A DNA stretch of 64,000 nt from Solibacillus sp. FSL W7-1436 (GCF_038007305.1 NZ_JBBOWV010000001.1:625501-689500), one strand, 5' to 3'. Counted from the first letter of the stretch, positions 35,008 through 44,895 are shown. Notes: generated by a model not told the origin, from the sequence alone. Numbers and translations are program-made.

Positions 35008-35394
35008 TTACCCAATTTCTTTCGCTGTTTTCAATGTATGAATCATATTTATAACATCATCTAAAATACACATTGTATTTTTAAATGCTTCGCTGTCAGT
35101 ATTATCCCCTTTTAAAGAATAATTCCTTAGACTGGTTGCTTCTAAATTCTCAAGGCTCATGGGTAATTTTATTTTCTCGTTATAGAAATAGTAAGGATCT
35201 TGAATTCGAAACAACTTATTTATTTTCGGTATATCTCTTTTCAAGTTTCCTTCTCCCACTAATAAACAGTCAAAATCAACTTGTGAAATACCACTACGAT
35301 GACTGACCCACCCCTTTGATTTCTCGATAGCATTTATATAATCACTGATATTTTTAGCAACGACCAAGTTTTCCTGTAACTTTTCATTAGACAC
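35008..35394 (-). CDS. Divergent XRE-like HTH protein
   Basis: The protein has about 128 residues. GTG 35394 has GAGG 7 nt upstream; an ATG at 35412 lacks a site. SDYINAIEKSKGWVSHRSGI followed by SQVDFDCLLVGEGNLKRDIP and KINKLFRIQDPYYF has the spacing of a Cro/CI helix-turn-helix. It is 43 bp downstream of the serine recombinase gene and may control it. Confidence 0.5.
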   Translation of the reverse strand: MSNEKLQENLVVAKNISDYINAIEKSKGWVSHRSGISQVDFDCLLVGEGNLKRDIPKINKLFRIQDPYYFYNEKIKLPMSLENLEATSLRNYSLKGDNTDSEAFKNTMCILDDVINMIHTLKTAKEIG

Positions 35395-35436
35395 GTTCTT
35401 ACCTCTTCCCATAGATTTAAATAAGAGAAATAGCAG

Positions 35437-36084
35437 CTATACTTCAGCTGCTATTTCATGTTTATATTGCTCAATAATTTTATAAAATGTATTTTTCTTT
35501 AACCCAAGTAATTTTGCAAATGCTACACTAGTCAGCTCTTTCCTACTCCACCGTTCATAATTATCTTCCAACTTTTTTCGAGTATCGGGAGTCAACGAAT
35601 TCAAGTTAAACGCAGGCCGACCTAAATGCTTTCCTTTAGCTTTAGCAGCTGCTATGCCCTCTTTTTGACGAACAAGGATTTTATTACGCTCCTGCTCTGC
35701 TACATACGCTAATAGTGATAAAAACTGATCTTCCATTAATTTTCCTAGCTCATTCATTTCTTTGAACTTCCGGCTATCAAAGAGTGTCTGATTATCTAAA
35801 ACAACAATGTCTGCACCAATCGAACGCGTTATATGCTTCCATTCCTGAATTATTTCATCGTAATTGCGACCCAACCGATCTAGAGAATCTAAATAGATTA
35901 AATCTCCCTTGCGAGCAATGCTTCTCATTACTTGATATTGCTCGCGATTAAAATCTTTTCCACTCGCTTTATCGATAAAGATAAAGCGTTCTTCTATCCC
36001 AAGTTCAAGCATTTTAGTGATTTGGCGATCAATATTTTGTTCTTTTGTCGATACCCTAACGTACGCTAATGTTGCTTGACTCAT
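35437..36084 (-). CDS. Serine recombinase (resolvase/invertase family)
   Basis: The 215-residue protein has an N-terminal catalytic domain with the nucleophile in YVRVSTKEQN and the arginine motif YLDSLDRLGRNYDEI, then E-helix YVAEQERNKILVRQ and a C-terminal HTH (RKELTSVAFAKLLGLKKNTF). It could resolve dimers of the extrachromosomal form or invert DNA. The start overlaps the preceding gene by 29 bp. No res site was identified. Confidence 0.9.
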   Translation of the reverse strand: MSQATLAYVRVSTKEQNIDRQITKMLELGIEERFIFIDKASGKDFNREQYQVMRSIARKGDLIYLDSLDRLGRNYDEIIQEWKHITRSIGADIVVLDNQTLFDSRKFKEMNELGKLMEDQFLSLLAYVAEQERNKILVRQKEGIAAAKAKGKHLGRPAFNLNSLTPDTRKKLEDNYERWSRKELTSVAFAKLLGLKKNTFYKIIEQYKHEIAAEV

Positions 36085-36643
36085 AACTGTCTGATTGCTC
36101 CATCGTTTTTTCTGTACCTTCGACTTGAATTACATCATTAGAATTATGAAACTCTAAATTCTTCATCGGCATTTCAACTACTTTATCTTTTTTTACAAAT
36201 TCACTAAACTTTACAACATCCAATAGGTGTAATGATTGTTTTAACAAAGTATTATCAAGAATTTCTGAAAATACAAAAATAGCATTACTTTCATCGCAAA
36301 ACGGATTATTATTATCAAAAGTATCAGATAAAAAGTTGCTATTTAAAATAATTTGTTTAATAACTACTAATGCTTCATCATTATCATAATATTTATTAAT
36401 CAAAGTTACTAAGTCCATTGTTGCAAAATTTTCCTCTCCATTATTTTTAAAATATTGCTCTTCCTTTAAAATACATGCTAAAAAATTTAATTTTAATTGA
36501 TTTTTAAAATCTGCCATCCAAACCTCTGAAGAATCCTTCAAAAGACGAATTCCTAATTCTTGAGTAACAATTTTTGTTTTTAAACTTAAACCTTTCTCCG
36601 TATATTCCTCTTCTAATTTTTTAATAGTTTCTCGTAAATTCAT
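36056..36643 (-). CDS. Hypothetical protein overlapping the recombinase gene
   Basis: The 195-residue protein starts at ATG 36643, 7 nt after AGGAGG. It is a helical, charged protein starting MNLRETIKKLEEEYTEKGLS. No domain is recognised. The 29-bp overlap with the recombinase gene points to coupled expression, so it may be an accessory or regulatory partner. Confidence 0.55.
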   Translation of the reverse strand: MNLRETIKKLEEEYTEKGLSLKTKIVTQELGIRLLKDSSEVWMADFKNQLKLNFLACILKEEQYFKNNGEENFATMDLVTLINKYYDNDEALVVIKQIILNSNFLSDTFDNNNPFCDESNAIFVFSEILDNTLLKQSLHLLDVVKFSEFVKKDKVVEMPMKNLEFHNSNDVIQVEGTEKTMEQSDSYESSNISVR

Positions 36644-36754
36644 AACATAGCCTCCTAAGAACATTTGTTCTTATATATATTACCAGAAGATTATGAATAT
36701 TGCGATAATATTTTAAATAAAAAGAAAGAACTTAATAAATAAGCTCTTTTAATT

Positions 36755-36964
36755 TTATAAACGGTTATTTAATCGTTCATTTATAACAGAAGTTAAGTAT
36801 CCCTGCATAAAACGTATTGGATGTTTAGCGATAATCGGTATGCCATTTAAAACAACAAGTACAAACCAAACTACCATTTTAAATTTGATATTAGCATCTT
36901 TAGAAGACTGTGCAAGTTCTACCATTTCCTCTGGGCTTAGCTTCGTTAATCGATTTAGCTGCAT
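36755..36964 (-). CDS. Small single-pass membrane protein (paralogue pair, member 1)
   Basis: The 69-residue protein has AAGGAG upstream. LSPEEMVELAQSSKDANIKF, then a membrane segment MVVWFVLVVLNGIPII, KHPIRFMQGYLTSVI. It matches the gene at 37004 in layout. The function is unknown. Confidence 0.55.
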   Translation of the reverse strand: MQLNRLTKLSPEEMVELAQSSKDANIKFKMVVWFVLVVLNGIPIIAKHPIRFMQGYLTSVINERLNNRL

Positions 36965-37003
36965 ATAAACACTCCTTATGAACCCTTCATTTCAAAAGTA
37001 ATA

Positions 37004-37204
37004 TTAACGTTGAATAAAATTCCTTAACACAATATGAATATAAGTTTTCGTAAATTTCACCGGATTTTTAAAAAATACTGGTAACACATTAACCATAACC
37101 ACTATAAATGTTAAAATGCTACCTTTAATTCCTGAATTTTTGGGACTATTAACAACCTCTCTAAGTTCATCTGCCGTTAAGTTATACCATTCATTCTTTA
37201 TCAT
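37004..37204 (-). CDS. Small single-pass membrane protein (paralogue pair, member 2)
   Basis: The protein has 66 residues from ATG 37204 (GGTGGGG upstream); an upstream start at 37273 lacks a site. LTADELREVVNSPKNSGIKG, a membrane segment LTFIVVMVNVLPVFF, then KNPVKFTKTYIHIVL. It is clearly a paralogue of member 1. The function is unknown. Confidence 0.55.
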   Translation of the reverse strand: MIKNEWYNLTADELREVVNSPKNSGIKGSILTFIVVMVNVLPVFFKNPVKFTKTYIHIVLRNFIQR

Positions 37205-37380
37205 ATAACCCCACCTTTTATCTACATTCGATAAATTTGCTATTCGATCTATTTTCACAACATTTACCACCATCAGTTATGAAATATTTTAGCACCATAA
37301 AATGTTTAAAAAGGTATGCGAAATTATAAAAACGTTTATAAATTAAAAATGGAGCCTTTACAAACGGATTAATGTAAAAG

Positions 37381-37408
37381 AAAAGGCATTCCTTAAAGGT
37401 ATGCCTTT
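37381..37408. terminator. Hairpin terminator
   Basis: AAAGGCAT / ATGCCTTT stem with A-run and T-run, between divergent genes. Confidence 0.5.
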
Positions 37409-37458
37409 ATAAAATACAAAGTATCCCAATTTCCAAAAAACTGTATAATGTATAAAAG

Positions 37459-37486
37459 ACCGTTCATTCTTCAAGAACGGTATAAT
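37459..37486 (+). promoter_or_regulatory. Promoter and inverted repeat of the type IIG gene
   Basis: ACCGTTC / GAACGGT (loop ATTCTTCAA) abuts and overlaps TATAAT at 37481-37486. An operator covering the -10 would allow control of the restriction gene. Confidence 0.45.
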
Positions 37487-37519
37487 GGAAGTATATTAGA
37501 AGGTAAGGAGTGACTACAG

Positions 37520-40465
37520 ATGCAGAATTACATTTTCAATAGAAAATACCTTGCGGATCAACTTAAATATTTTGCAAAAGAAGATATTGAAGCATTTGAT
37601 CAACGACATAAAGTAATAAAAAATTGGAATTATTCCCTTACACAAAGTAATCTCGATAAAACAAAAGAGGTATCTGTGCAAGGAGACTTTCTACATCAAA
37701 TACTCACATTAGTTTTAGGATACAAAGGACGTATTGGAGAAAGTCTATGGCATTTACAAGCGGAAAAAACTACAGAGGTCGATGGAACGGTGGCTGACGG
37801 TTCCCTTGGTTTCTATTCAGACTCGATAAGTGATACGAGAGTAGTTATCGAGCTTAAAGACGCAAGAACGGACTTAGACAGAAAGCAAAAACGCGAAAAT
37901 AATCAATCCCCTGTTGAACAAGCATTTTCTTATCAGTATAAGCACCGAAACTGTAAGTGGGTGATTGTTTCCAACTTCAAGGAAATACGTCTCTATAATG
38001 CCAATACAATGACTGAGTATGAACAATTTTTTATGGGTGAAATGGCCACGGACGAAGAACTGTTTAAAAAGTTTTATTATCTTTTAAATCGTGAGAATTT
38101 AATAAATCGTGACGAACCATCTACTATTGATAAGTTGTATGTGAAAAACGAAGCTGAACAAGAAGTTATTTCTGAGAAGTTCTATTATGACTATAAAAAT
38201 GTTCGTCTTCAATTATATCGGCATCTAACTGAGCACAACCCTGAGATTGATGAGATTACTATCTTCGAAAAGACACAGAAAATCTTAGACCGTTTCATTT
38301 TTGTTTGTTTCTGCGAGGATTCGAAATTATTACCTGAAAATGTATTTAAGAAAGTTGTACTTGCAGCCAAACAAGATTTCGGTATAAGTGAAATAAGAAT
38401 TTGGACTCAACTTAAAAACTTATTTGCTTCCATTGATAAAGGTAATCAACCTATGAACATTAATCGTTTTAATGGGGGATTATTTAAACCTGATGTAATT
38501 TTGGATGCTTTGGTCATCAAAGATGACTTCTTTCCATTATTTGAAAAAATAGCGGAATATGACTTTGACTCAGAACTTGATGTGAATTTACTAGGCCATA
38601 TCTTTGAGCAATCCATCTCCGATATTGAGGAATTTAAAGCTCTAATACGTGGAGAAGAATTTGACAAGAACAAGAGCAAGCGGAAAAAAGACGGGGTTTT
38701 CTATACTCCTACTTTCGTCACCCAATTTATTGTTCGAAAAACTGTGGGTGAATGGATTGAGCAGAAGCGTATAGATATGGGTGAAGAAGATCTTCCAGAA
38801 CTTACTGAGGAAGACTTCGATGAATACGAAAAGAAAAAAAACAACAAAAGAATAAAAAAAATAACCAAGGTCGAACAACACATTGATTTTTACACCAAGC
38901 TTCAAGATACGATTCGTGAAATCAAAATTCTTGATCCAGCTTGTGGTTCTGGAGCCTTCTTAAATGCTGCATTTGATTTCTTGCACCAAGTTGGAACAAC
39001 TGTAAACAATAAACTTGAAGAATTAACAGGCCTTCCTAGTTTATTTGAATTGGATAAGCACATCCTAAAGAATAATTTGTACGGTGTGGATTTAAACAGA
39101 GAGAGTGTTGAGATTACCAAGCTTTCTTTATGGCTAAAAACAGCCAACAAACGCGACCCCCTTACATCATTGGATGAAAATATTTTATGTGGGAATTCGG
39201 TAGTCAGCGATCCGAGCTTTTCCGATAACCCTTTTCAATGGGATAAATCTTTTGAACACATTTTCGCAAAAGGCGGTTTTGATGTGGTGATTGGTAACCC
39301 ACCTTATGTTCGTCAAGAGCTAATTGTGCCGATTAAAGCTCACCTGCGCAAAGAATATGAGACCTATCACGGCAGAGCAGATTTATATGTTTATTTCTTT
39401 GAAAAAGCATTCCAAGTACTAAAACCCGGCGGTAAGATGGGGTATATTTGTTCTTCTAAATATACAACGACTACTTATGGACAACCATTGCGGTCTTTTC
39501 TGTTAAACAAGTCACGCATCCACTATTTTATGGATTTTGACGATTTGGATGTATTTAAAGGGATTATAGCCTATCCATCTATATTTATTGCGGACAAGGA
39601 AGCGGAAGTTGAGAAGCAGGAAATTCAATATTGTTATTTTGATGAATTAGATCAGGCACTTGATGCCTATTTTGAACGCCAATGGCGACCGTTCCTACAA
39701 TCTAATATGAAGCCAGATGTATGGAATTTTCTTGAAGATCATATTAATGAGCTGAATGAGAAACTTTTAACCAACTACAGTACTCTTGAAGAAGTTTTAG
39801 GACGACCAAAGGCTGGAGTTAAGACAGGAAAAAATCCTGCTTATATCTTGACTAAAACAGAGGCTTCAAGATTAATTGAAGCTGATGCCAATAATATTGA
39901 TATTATCAAACCGTATTTGAACGGGAAAGATGTAAAGCCTTATAACGTTATTTCCAAGTTTTCAATCATATTTCCTTATATAGAAAATAAGGAAATAGGT
40001 GAGCTTGAATTAGTTGATATAGAAAATTATCCTTTAATTAAACAACATTTGGAGCAGTATAAGGAGGATTTAGAAAAACGCGCCATTATTAAGGATGGAT
40101 TAGCTAATGGTTCGAAAAAGTGGTATGAATACCAACAAATCAATAAGTCCTTCTCTTTCGATAAGGTTTATATTACTTATCCAGATATCGCAAACAGAAG
40201 CTGTTTTGCTTTGACACAAGGAAAGATATTAGATATGACACTTTTCTGGACGGAAGCGCCTGATCCTTACCGTGAACTAGCTATCTTGAATTCTTCTGTA
40301 TTTAATTTCTTGTTTAACTTAATTTCTACTGATGCTAGGGGCGGTTATAAGCGATTTAAAACTGTGTTTATGTCCAAAATTCCTTATGCTAATGAAACAA
40401 AAGATGCAGAATTAAGCAACTTGGTTGTATTTGTTAAGCTAAAACTGAGCCACAAACGCAATTGA
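37520..40465 (+). CDS. Type IIG restriction-methylation enzyme (Eco57I-like), 3' end cut off by IS21
   Basis: The remaining frame has 981 residues. An N-terminal nuclease signature VVIELKDARTDLD (Glu111, Lys113) is preceded by DGTVADG. Methyltransferase motif I is ILDPACGSGAFL (about 470-481), and motif IV is IGNPPYVRQE (about 590-600), an N6-adenine type. The IS21 inserted after 40425. Removing it and one target copy joins to 42887-43223 in frame and restores 1,080 residues. The natural C-terminal target-recognition end is replaced by about 14 IS-encoded residues, so activity is probably lost. Confidence 0.88.
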   Translation: MQNYIFNRKYLADQLKYFAKEDIEAFDQRHKVIKNWNYSLTQSNLDKTKEVSVQGDFLHQILTLVLGYKGRIGESLWHLQAEKTTEVDGTVADGSLGFYSDSISDTRVVIELKDARTDLDRKQKRENNQSPVEQAFSYQYKHRNCKWVIVSNFKEIRLYNANTMTEYEQFFMGEMATDEELFKKFYYLLNRENLINRDEPSTIDKLYVKNEAEQEVISEKFYYDYKNVRLQLYRHLTEHNPEIDEITIFEKTQKILDRFIFVCFCEDSKLLPENVFKKVVLAAKQDFGISEIRIWTQLKNLFASIDKGNQPMNINRFNGGLFKPDVILDALVIKDDFFPLFEKIAEYDFDSELDVNLLGHIFEQSISDIEEFKALIRGEEFDKNKSKRKKDGVFYTPTFVTQFIVRKTVGEWIEQKRIDMGEEDLPELTEEDFDEYEKKKNNKRIKKITKVEQHIDFYTKLQDTIREIKILDPACGSGAFLNAAFDFLHQVGTTVNNKLEELTGLPSLFELDKHILKNNLYGVDLNRESVEITKLSLWLKTANKRDPLTSLDENILCGNSVVSDPSFSDNPFQWDKSFEHIFAKGGFDVVIGNPPYVRQELIVPIKAHLRKEYETYHGRADLYVYFFEKAFQVLKPGGKMGYICSSKYTTTTYGQPLRSFLLNKSRIHYFMDFDDLDVFKGIIAYPSIFIADKEAEVEKQEIQYCYFDELDQALDAYFERQWRPFLQSNMKPDVWNFLEDHINELNEKLLTNYSTLEEVLGRPKAGVKTGKNPAYILTKTEASRLIEADANNIDIIKPYLNGKDVKPYNVISKFSIIFPYIENKEIGELELVDIENYPLIKQHLEQYKEDLEKRAIIKDGLANGSKKWYEYQQINKSFSFDKVYITYPDIANRSCFALTQGKILDMTLFWTEAPDPYRELAILNSSVFNFLFNLISTDARGGYKRFKTVFMSKIPYANETKDAELSNLVVFVKLKLSHKRN
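40420..40425. repeat. IS21 target duplication, left
   Basis: CTTGGT, repeated at 42881-42886. Confidence 0.8.
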
Positions 40466-40524
40466 AATGTGAGCCACTTTATATCAAAATAATCCTAACT
40501 GTTAAAAGTTAGGAGGATATAGAG

Positions 40525-42078
40525 GTGATCAGTTTGGAGAAAAAGCAATTGGTATTGATTGAGTACTACCAGCACAATACAAGTCAGCGTCAAATTGCAG
40601 AGAAGCTTAATATGTCACGAAATACTGTTAAGAAATATATCGAACAAGACTTAGCGGCAAGACAACAAGATACAAGGAATTTACCGATTACAGATAATTA
40701 CGTTACGCCTCCGGCATATAAAAAGCGTAAGGGAAAAAAGAGAGCTTTAACAAATACGGTGATGAAGCGTATTCGCGAGATGATGAAACAGAATGAAAAT
40801 AAGCGTGAAGTAAATATGCATAAGCAGCAATTAAAGATTATTGATATACATGACAAACTTTTAGATGAAGGGTTTAAAATCGGCTATACGACAGTTCGCA
40901 ATTTCGTGAATCGTGAGGAAAAGAAGCAAAAGGAAGTATTCATCCGCCAAGAGCCTAAAGTTGGTCGTGAAATTGAGTTTGATTGGGGAGAAGTAAAGTT
41001 ATTTATCGATGGAAAACTAAGAAGTTTTTCAATGGCCGTATTTACTCTAGCCTATAGTAACGATCGCTTTGCGCGACTCTACGAATCAGAAACAATGGTT
41101 TGTGTACAGGATGCACACGTAAAATGTATCGAAGCTTTAGGCTTTGTGCCACACGTTTTTACATACGATAATATGCGTACAGTTGTCAAAAACTTTATCG
41201 GTTATGATCGTTTTATTACCGACGGTATGAAAAGTTTATCCTTGCATTATCATTTTCAAATACGACTTTGTCAGCCTCGTAAAGGCAATGAAAAAGGCCA
41301 TGTGGAGCGAAGTGTGGAATACATACGTCGCAAAGCATTTGCGCATCGAGATACGTTTGTTTCTTTAGAAGAGGCACAGGAGTATTTAGTTTCTATTATC
41401 GAAAAATTAAATGGTCGCGTTCATTATTTGAAAGAGAAAACACATCATGAATTGATGTTGGAAGAAAAAGCTGAACGAGCTGGCAGTTTAACAGCGGCAC
41501 CGTTCGACCCTGCAGAATTAGTGGAGCTACGTGTGGATAAATATAGTACGGTTACCTACCGTCACAATCGCTACTCTGTACCCGAGGGGCATGTAGGAGA
41601 ATACATTAAGTTAAAAGCTCGTGCAGAGGAAGTGCTTCTATTTAGCGAAGGTGAATGCATCGCGAAGCATAAACGAAGCTGGCAAGTTCATGCCTGGGTG
41701 ATGAATATCTACCACTATTTAAACACCTTGGAAAAGAAAAAAGGTGCCTTAGCCCAAAGTGAATGTTTGAGCCAAGCACCAAAAGATATAAAAAATATCT
41801 ACCACCGCTATTATATCGGAAATGAAAAAGATTTTCTAGAACTACTTGTTTATGTCAAAGAACGAGATTGCCTAACAAGAGTACTAGAAGTCATTACTGA
41901 ACTAGAAAAGAACCCTTTGGTTCATCTAACAACGGAAAAAATCATTTTCTTAGCAGAACAGTCAGCTGAAGTACGTACTGTTTTAACTGGCCAAGATGAT
42001 GTCACCAGTCAATCTTTAGATAATTTATCTTCATTAGCAGCATTATTTCATTCTAAAGGAACAGGAGTGGTTCATTAA
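40525..42078 (+). CDS. istA: IS21 transposase IstA
   Basis: The 517-residue protein has an N-terminal HTH (NTSQRQIAEKLNMSRNTVKK), an integrase catalytic core beginning EIEFDWGEVKLFIDG, with YDNMRT and KGHVERSVEYIRR for the other acidic residues, and a C-terminal beta domain. GTG start with AGGAGG. The stop overlaps the istB ATG by one base (TAATG). Confidence 0.93.
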   Translation: MISLEKKQLVLIEYYQHNTSQRQIAEKLNMSRNTVKKYIEQDLAARQQDTRNLPITDNYVTPPAYKKRKGKKRALTNTVMKRIREMMKQNENKREVNMHKQQLKIIDIHDKLLDEGFKIGYTTVRNFVNREEKKQKEVFIRQEPKVGREIEFDWGEVKLFIDGKLRSFSMAVFTLAYSNDRFARLYESETMVCVQDAHVKCIEALGFVPHVFTYDNMRTVVKNFIGYDRFITDGMKSLSLHYHFQIRLCQPRKGNEKGHVERSVEYIRRKAFAHRDTFVSLEEAQEYLVSIIEKLNGRVHYLKEKTHHELMLEEKAERAGSLTAAPFDPAELVELRVDKYSTVTYRHNRYSVPEGHVGEYIKLKARAEEVLLFSEGECIAKHKRSWQVHAWVMNIYHYLNTLEKKKGALAQSECLSQAPKDIKNIYHRYYIGNEKDFLELLVYVKERDCLTRVLEVITELEKNPLVHLTTEKIIFLAEQSAEVRTVLTGQDDVTSQSLDNLSSLAALFHSKGTGVVH

Positions 42079-42830
42079 TGGACAAGCAAAAAGAGATGAT
42101 TGAAATGTGTAAAGAATTACGTTTACCAAGTATTCGTTCTTTACTTGAACAAGAAGTATTATTTGAACAACATACAACCCCGGCTGACTTTCTCTATTTC
42201 GCTTTAAAACAGGAAATGGAGGACCGATACGTGCGAGCAAAAGCTAATCGAATTCGATTAGCCAACTTCCCAGAGAAAAAGCTATTAGAGGAATTAGATG
42301 TAGAGGCACTGCCGCAAAATGCGGCGGTTCGCCTTCCTCATTTGAAGGAACTAAAGTTTATACAGGAGAAGCAAAATGTATTATTAATTGGCTCACCTGG
42401 TACCGGTAAAACCCATCTTGCGATTGGATTAGGCATTGAAGCCTGTTTAGCGGGCTATAAAGTGTATTTCACAAGTGTAGCATCACTTGTGAATCAATTA
42501 AAGGAAAGCCGTTCTGCGAGAACATTGCGCTCCTTTGAACTAAAATTTGAGAAGTATGATTTAGTCATCATCGATGAACTCGGGTACATTTCATTCGATA
42601 AAGAAGGAGCAGAACTTCTGTTCACGCACTTATCGTTACGTGCCGGTCGAGCAGCGACAATTATAACAAGTAATCTAACGTTTGAACGCTGGGAAGAAGT
42701 ATTCCACGATCCAGTATTAACATCAGCTTTAACCGATCGACTCACGCATCGAGCGCACATCATCAACATGATTGGTGGCTCCTATCGAATTTTAGAAACG
42801 AAAGAATGGATCGAACAGAGCAATTTTTAG
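42078..42830 (+). CDS. istB: IS21 helper ATPase IstB
   Basis: The 250-residue AAA+ protein has Walker A GSPGTGKTHLAIGL and Walker B LVIIDELGYISF. It assembles on DNA and stimulates IstA. It is coupled to istA by a one-base overlap. Confidence 0.95.
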   Translation: MDKQKEMIEMCKELRLPSIRSLLEQEVLFEQHTTPADFLYFALKQEMEDRYVRAKANRIRLANFPEKKLLEELDVEALPQNAAVRLPHLKELKFIQEKQNVLLIGSPGTGKTHLAIGLGIEACLAGYKVYFTSVASLVNQLKESRSARTLRSFELKFEKYDLVIIDELGYISFDKEGAELLFTHLSLRAGRAATIITSNLTFERWEEVFHDPVLTSALTDRLTHRAHIINMIGGSYRILETKEWIEQSNF

Positions 42831-42880
42831 TGGCTCATATTTTAATTAACAATTGGCTCATATTTAACTTGCGAAATACA

Positions 42881-42886
42881 CTTGGT
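42881..42886. repeat. IS21 target duplication, right
   Basis: CTTGGT, the second copy, directly after the IS21 right end. Confidence 0.8.
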
Positions 42887-43223
42887 AAAAGCAAGTATGG
42901 CACATTCAGAGGAAGAAACAAAGTTCGAAGAACGAGTACTCAGATTCATTTTAAGCAAGTTCAATTTGAAATTAATAACACCAAAATTGAATGAGTGGTA
43001 TATTACTCCTTTCGAAGAAATTTTAAAAGAGCTAAAAAAGCAGAAAGTGTCTTTATCTCAAGTAGATGAATTTAATCTGTATGAATTCATTGAAGCCAAG
43101 AAAGAAGAACTTTTAGATTTCAATAGAAAGAGCGCTTCTCTTCATGAACAATTGAATGACAAGGTTGTTGAGTTATACGGACTAACTCCAGAAGAAAAAC
43201 AATTGATTTTTAGTGAAGTATAA
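42887..43223 (+). pseudogene. 3' fragment of the type IIG enzyme
   Basis: The frame continues the interrupted gene: after NLV come KASMAHSEEETKFEERVLRF and, at the end, HEQLNDKVVELYGLTPEEKQ, as in natural C-termini of type IIG enzymes. It has no start of its own. Confidence 0.85.
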
Positions 43224-43283
43224 GATTTATTCAGCTGTCTTCAAGTAATCCTTTTTTGCAGTAAGCATGAAATAAATGAGACG

Positions 43284-43324
43284 AATAGCCAACTATCTAG
43301 ATTTTTTCTGATAGTTGGCTATTT
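43284..43324 (+). terminator. Terminator of the type IIG gene
   Basis: AATAGCCAACTATC / GATAGTTGGCTATT, 14-bp perfect stem, then TTTG. Confidence 0.8.
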
Positions 43325-43524
43325 TGCACATATTGCTTAATACTTTTACCAGGGACCTTAATCTCCTAAAAAGTGAAAATAGAATTGAACACAAGTCTTT
43401 GAATGAACGTAGCGATACTATCCAAATGTATTAATGAGAACATTGTTTAATATGTTGTAGGCATAAGAATAACACTCCTTTAATGATACGTATATCTATC
43501 GAAAGTGCTGGCGTTTTGTATGCA

Positions 43525-44784
43525 TTATTTGAAGATGGACTTACCTTCAACTTGATAGAATTTAGTTAATTTTATAATATATTTTATTTTATATTGCAAA
43601 TCTAAATCTACATTTGTATTTTTAAAATTTAAAATCCAACTCTCTAATTTTTTATTCCCTAAAATTAGAGGGATAATTTCAGGTTTACTATGATAATCTA
43701 AACACTCAAATTCATTTTTTCCTTCTTGATGAAACTTAATCAACTGACGATAAAAATCACTTGTATAAAATTGAAATTTACAGCAGAAAATTAATTTCGA
43801 TTTATTATCCCCTAAAACAATAGCAGAGTCATTTTCAAAAGGGAAAGCTTCCATTTCATTGGAATTTAATTGCTCCACTACCTTATCAAGATAGTAACAA
43901 TTCCATAAATAATCCAAATTATCGATTTTTTTACTAAGTATATACTTTACACACTTTGGTAAATCACTTAACTTAACGAATAATAATTCTACATTTGGCC
44001 ATTTACGTACATTATCTTTAATATTCATTCCTTCAAGAAAAGCCTTCATAATCGTTTCCCACCGACGACTTACACCATGGTTGGAATTTTTATCATCATA
44101 AACGAAAATAATTTTTGTAATTGGTGATTTTACATTTTCTTTAACTGCGTAATCTAAATAACCTTTATAGTTTTTAAACTTAGCCACTAATTGTGAGTAT
44201 GATTCGGTCGCTCGATCAATTTCTAATGTATAAATCTCATCATCAACTTTAATTTCTACATCCGGTTTTAACATTCTATTTTCATTCTTACAAATGTAAT
44301 TCTCTACAGCGTCTAGCGTCAGTCTAAATGGATATGAAGGGAGATCAGAGTCGTTACCGAATAATGTAGTAATCGATTGTAGCACTAAATGATGGTGTGC
44401 AAATTGTCGTATCGGAGGCTTATATGTATCAATGTCATATTCTTTTAGTTCCTCATGGCAAATTTCATTTAAAGGGTATTGTTGCCACATCGTTCCCGAT
44501 TGAAGTGGGTTAATATTTAATAATCGATGCACTAATTCTAAACCATTAGTTGAGAGATAATACATCGATCCCATATCTTTCTCTTCTATTTTTTTCGAAG
44601 TAATAATCCCTTTTTCCTTTAGTCTTAATAATTGATTAGTAATCTGTTTTTTCTGCTGTTTAGTATAGTTTAAACTCCCATTAAAATACTGCGTTAAAAC
44701 AATAGCATTTGCACCTCTACAAAAGTACAAAATCTTGCATAGTTTTTCACGTATTTCTGATGCTTGTAAATAAGAAACTTCCAT
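43525..44784 (-). CDS. Replication-relaxation-like protein
   Basis: The 419-residue protein has an N-terminal winged helix (GANAIVLTQYFNGSL, then NQLLRLKEKGIITSKK and MYYLSTNGLELV). The central part KPDVEIKVDDEIYTLEID has the spacing of the replication-relaxation family, which lies near plasmid replication or mobilisation genes. GAGAGGG lies before ATG. It probably controls copy number or replication of the element (inference). Confidence 0.6.
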   Translation of the reverse strand: MEVSYLQASEIREKLCKILYFCRGANAIVLTQYFNGSLNYTKQQKKQITNQLLRLKEKGIITSKKIEEKDMGSMYYLSTNGLELVHRLLNINPLQSGTMWQQYPLNEICHEELKEYDIDTYKPPIRQFAHHHLVLQSITTLFGNDSDLPSYPFRLTLDAVENYICKNENRMLKPDVEIKVDDEIYTLEIDRATESYSQLVAKFKNYKGYLDYAVKENVKSPITKIIFVYDDKNSNHGVSRRWETIMKAFLEGMNIKDNVRKWPNVELLFVKLSDLPKCVKYILSKKIDNLDYLWNCYYLDKVVEQLNSNEMEAFPFENDSAIVLGDNKSKLIFCCKFQFYTSDFYRQLIKFHQEGKNEFECLDYHSKPEIIPLILGNKKLESWILNFKNTNVDLDLQYKIKYIIKLTKFYQVEGKSIFK

Positions 44785-44895
44785 GTTTAAATTCCCTCTC
44801 TTTGATGCTGTTTCTACCTATTTAGTTAGGGTAATTAAAATATGCGTAAATCCTTGCCACGAAAGGGCTTGTAAATGAGTTAACAGCTAAGTCTA

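Larger units (their letters stand above)
40426..42880 (+). mobile_element. IS21-family element (2,455 bp)
   Basis: The ends TGTATTTGTTAAG and its counterpart (reverse complement TGTATTTCGCAAG) form imperfect inverted repeats. Internal TGAGCCA copies near each end are typical multiple terminal repeats. istA and istB are intact, and flanking CTTGGT duplications show simple transposition. Confidence 0.9.

Noticed and set aside
42494-42769. Minus-strand frame inside istB
   Set aside because: It lies wholly within a well-recognised ATPase gene and has no family features.
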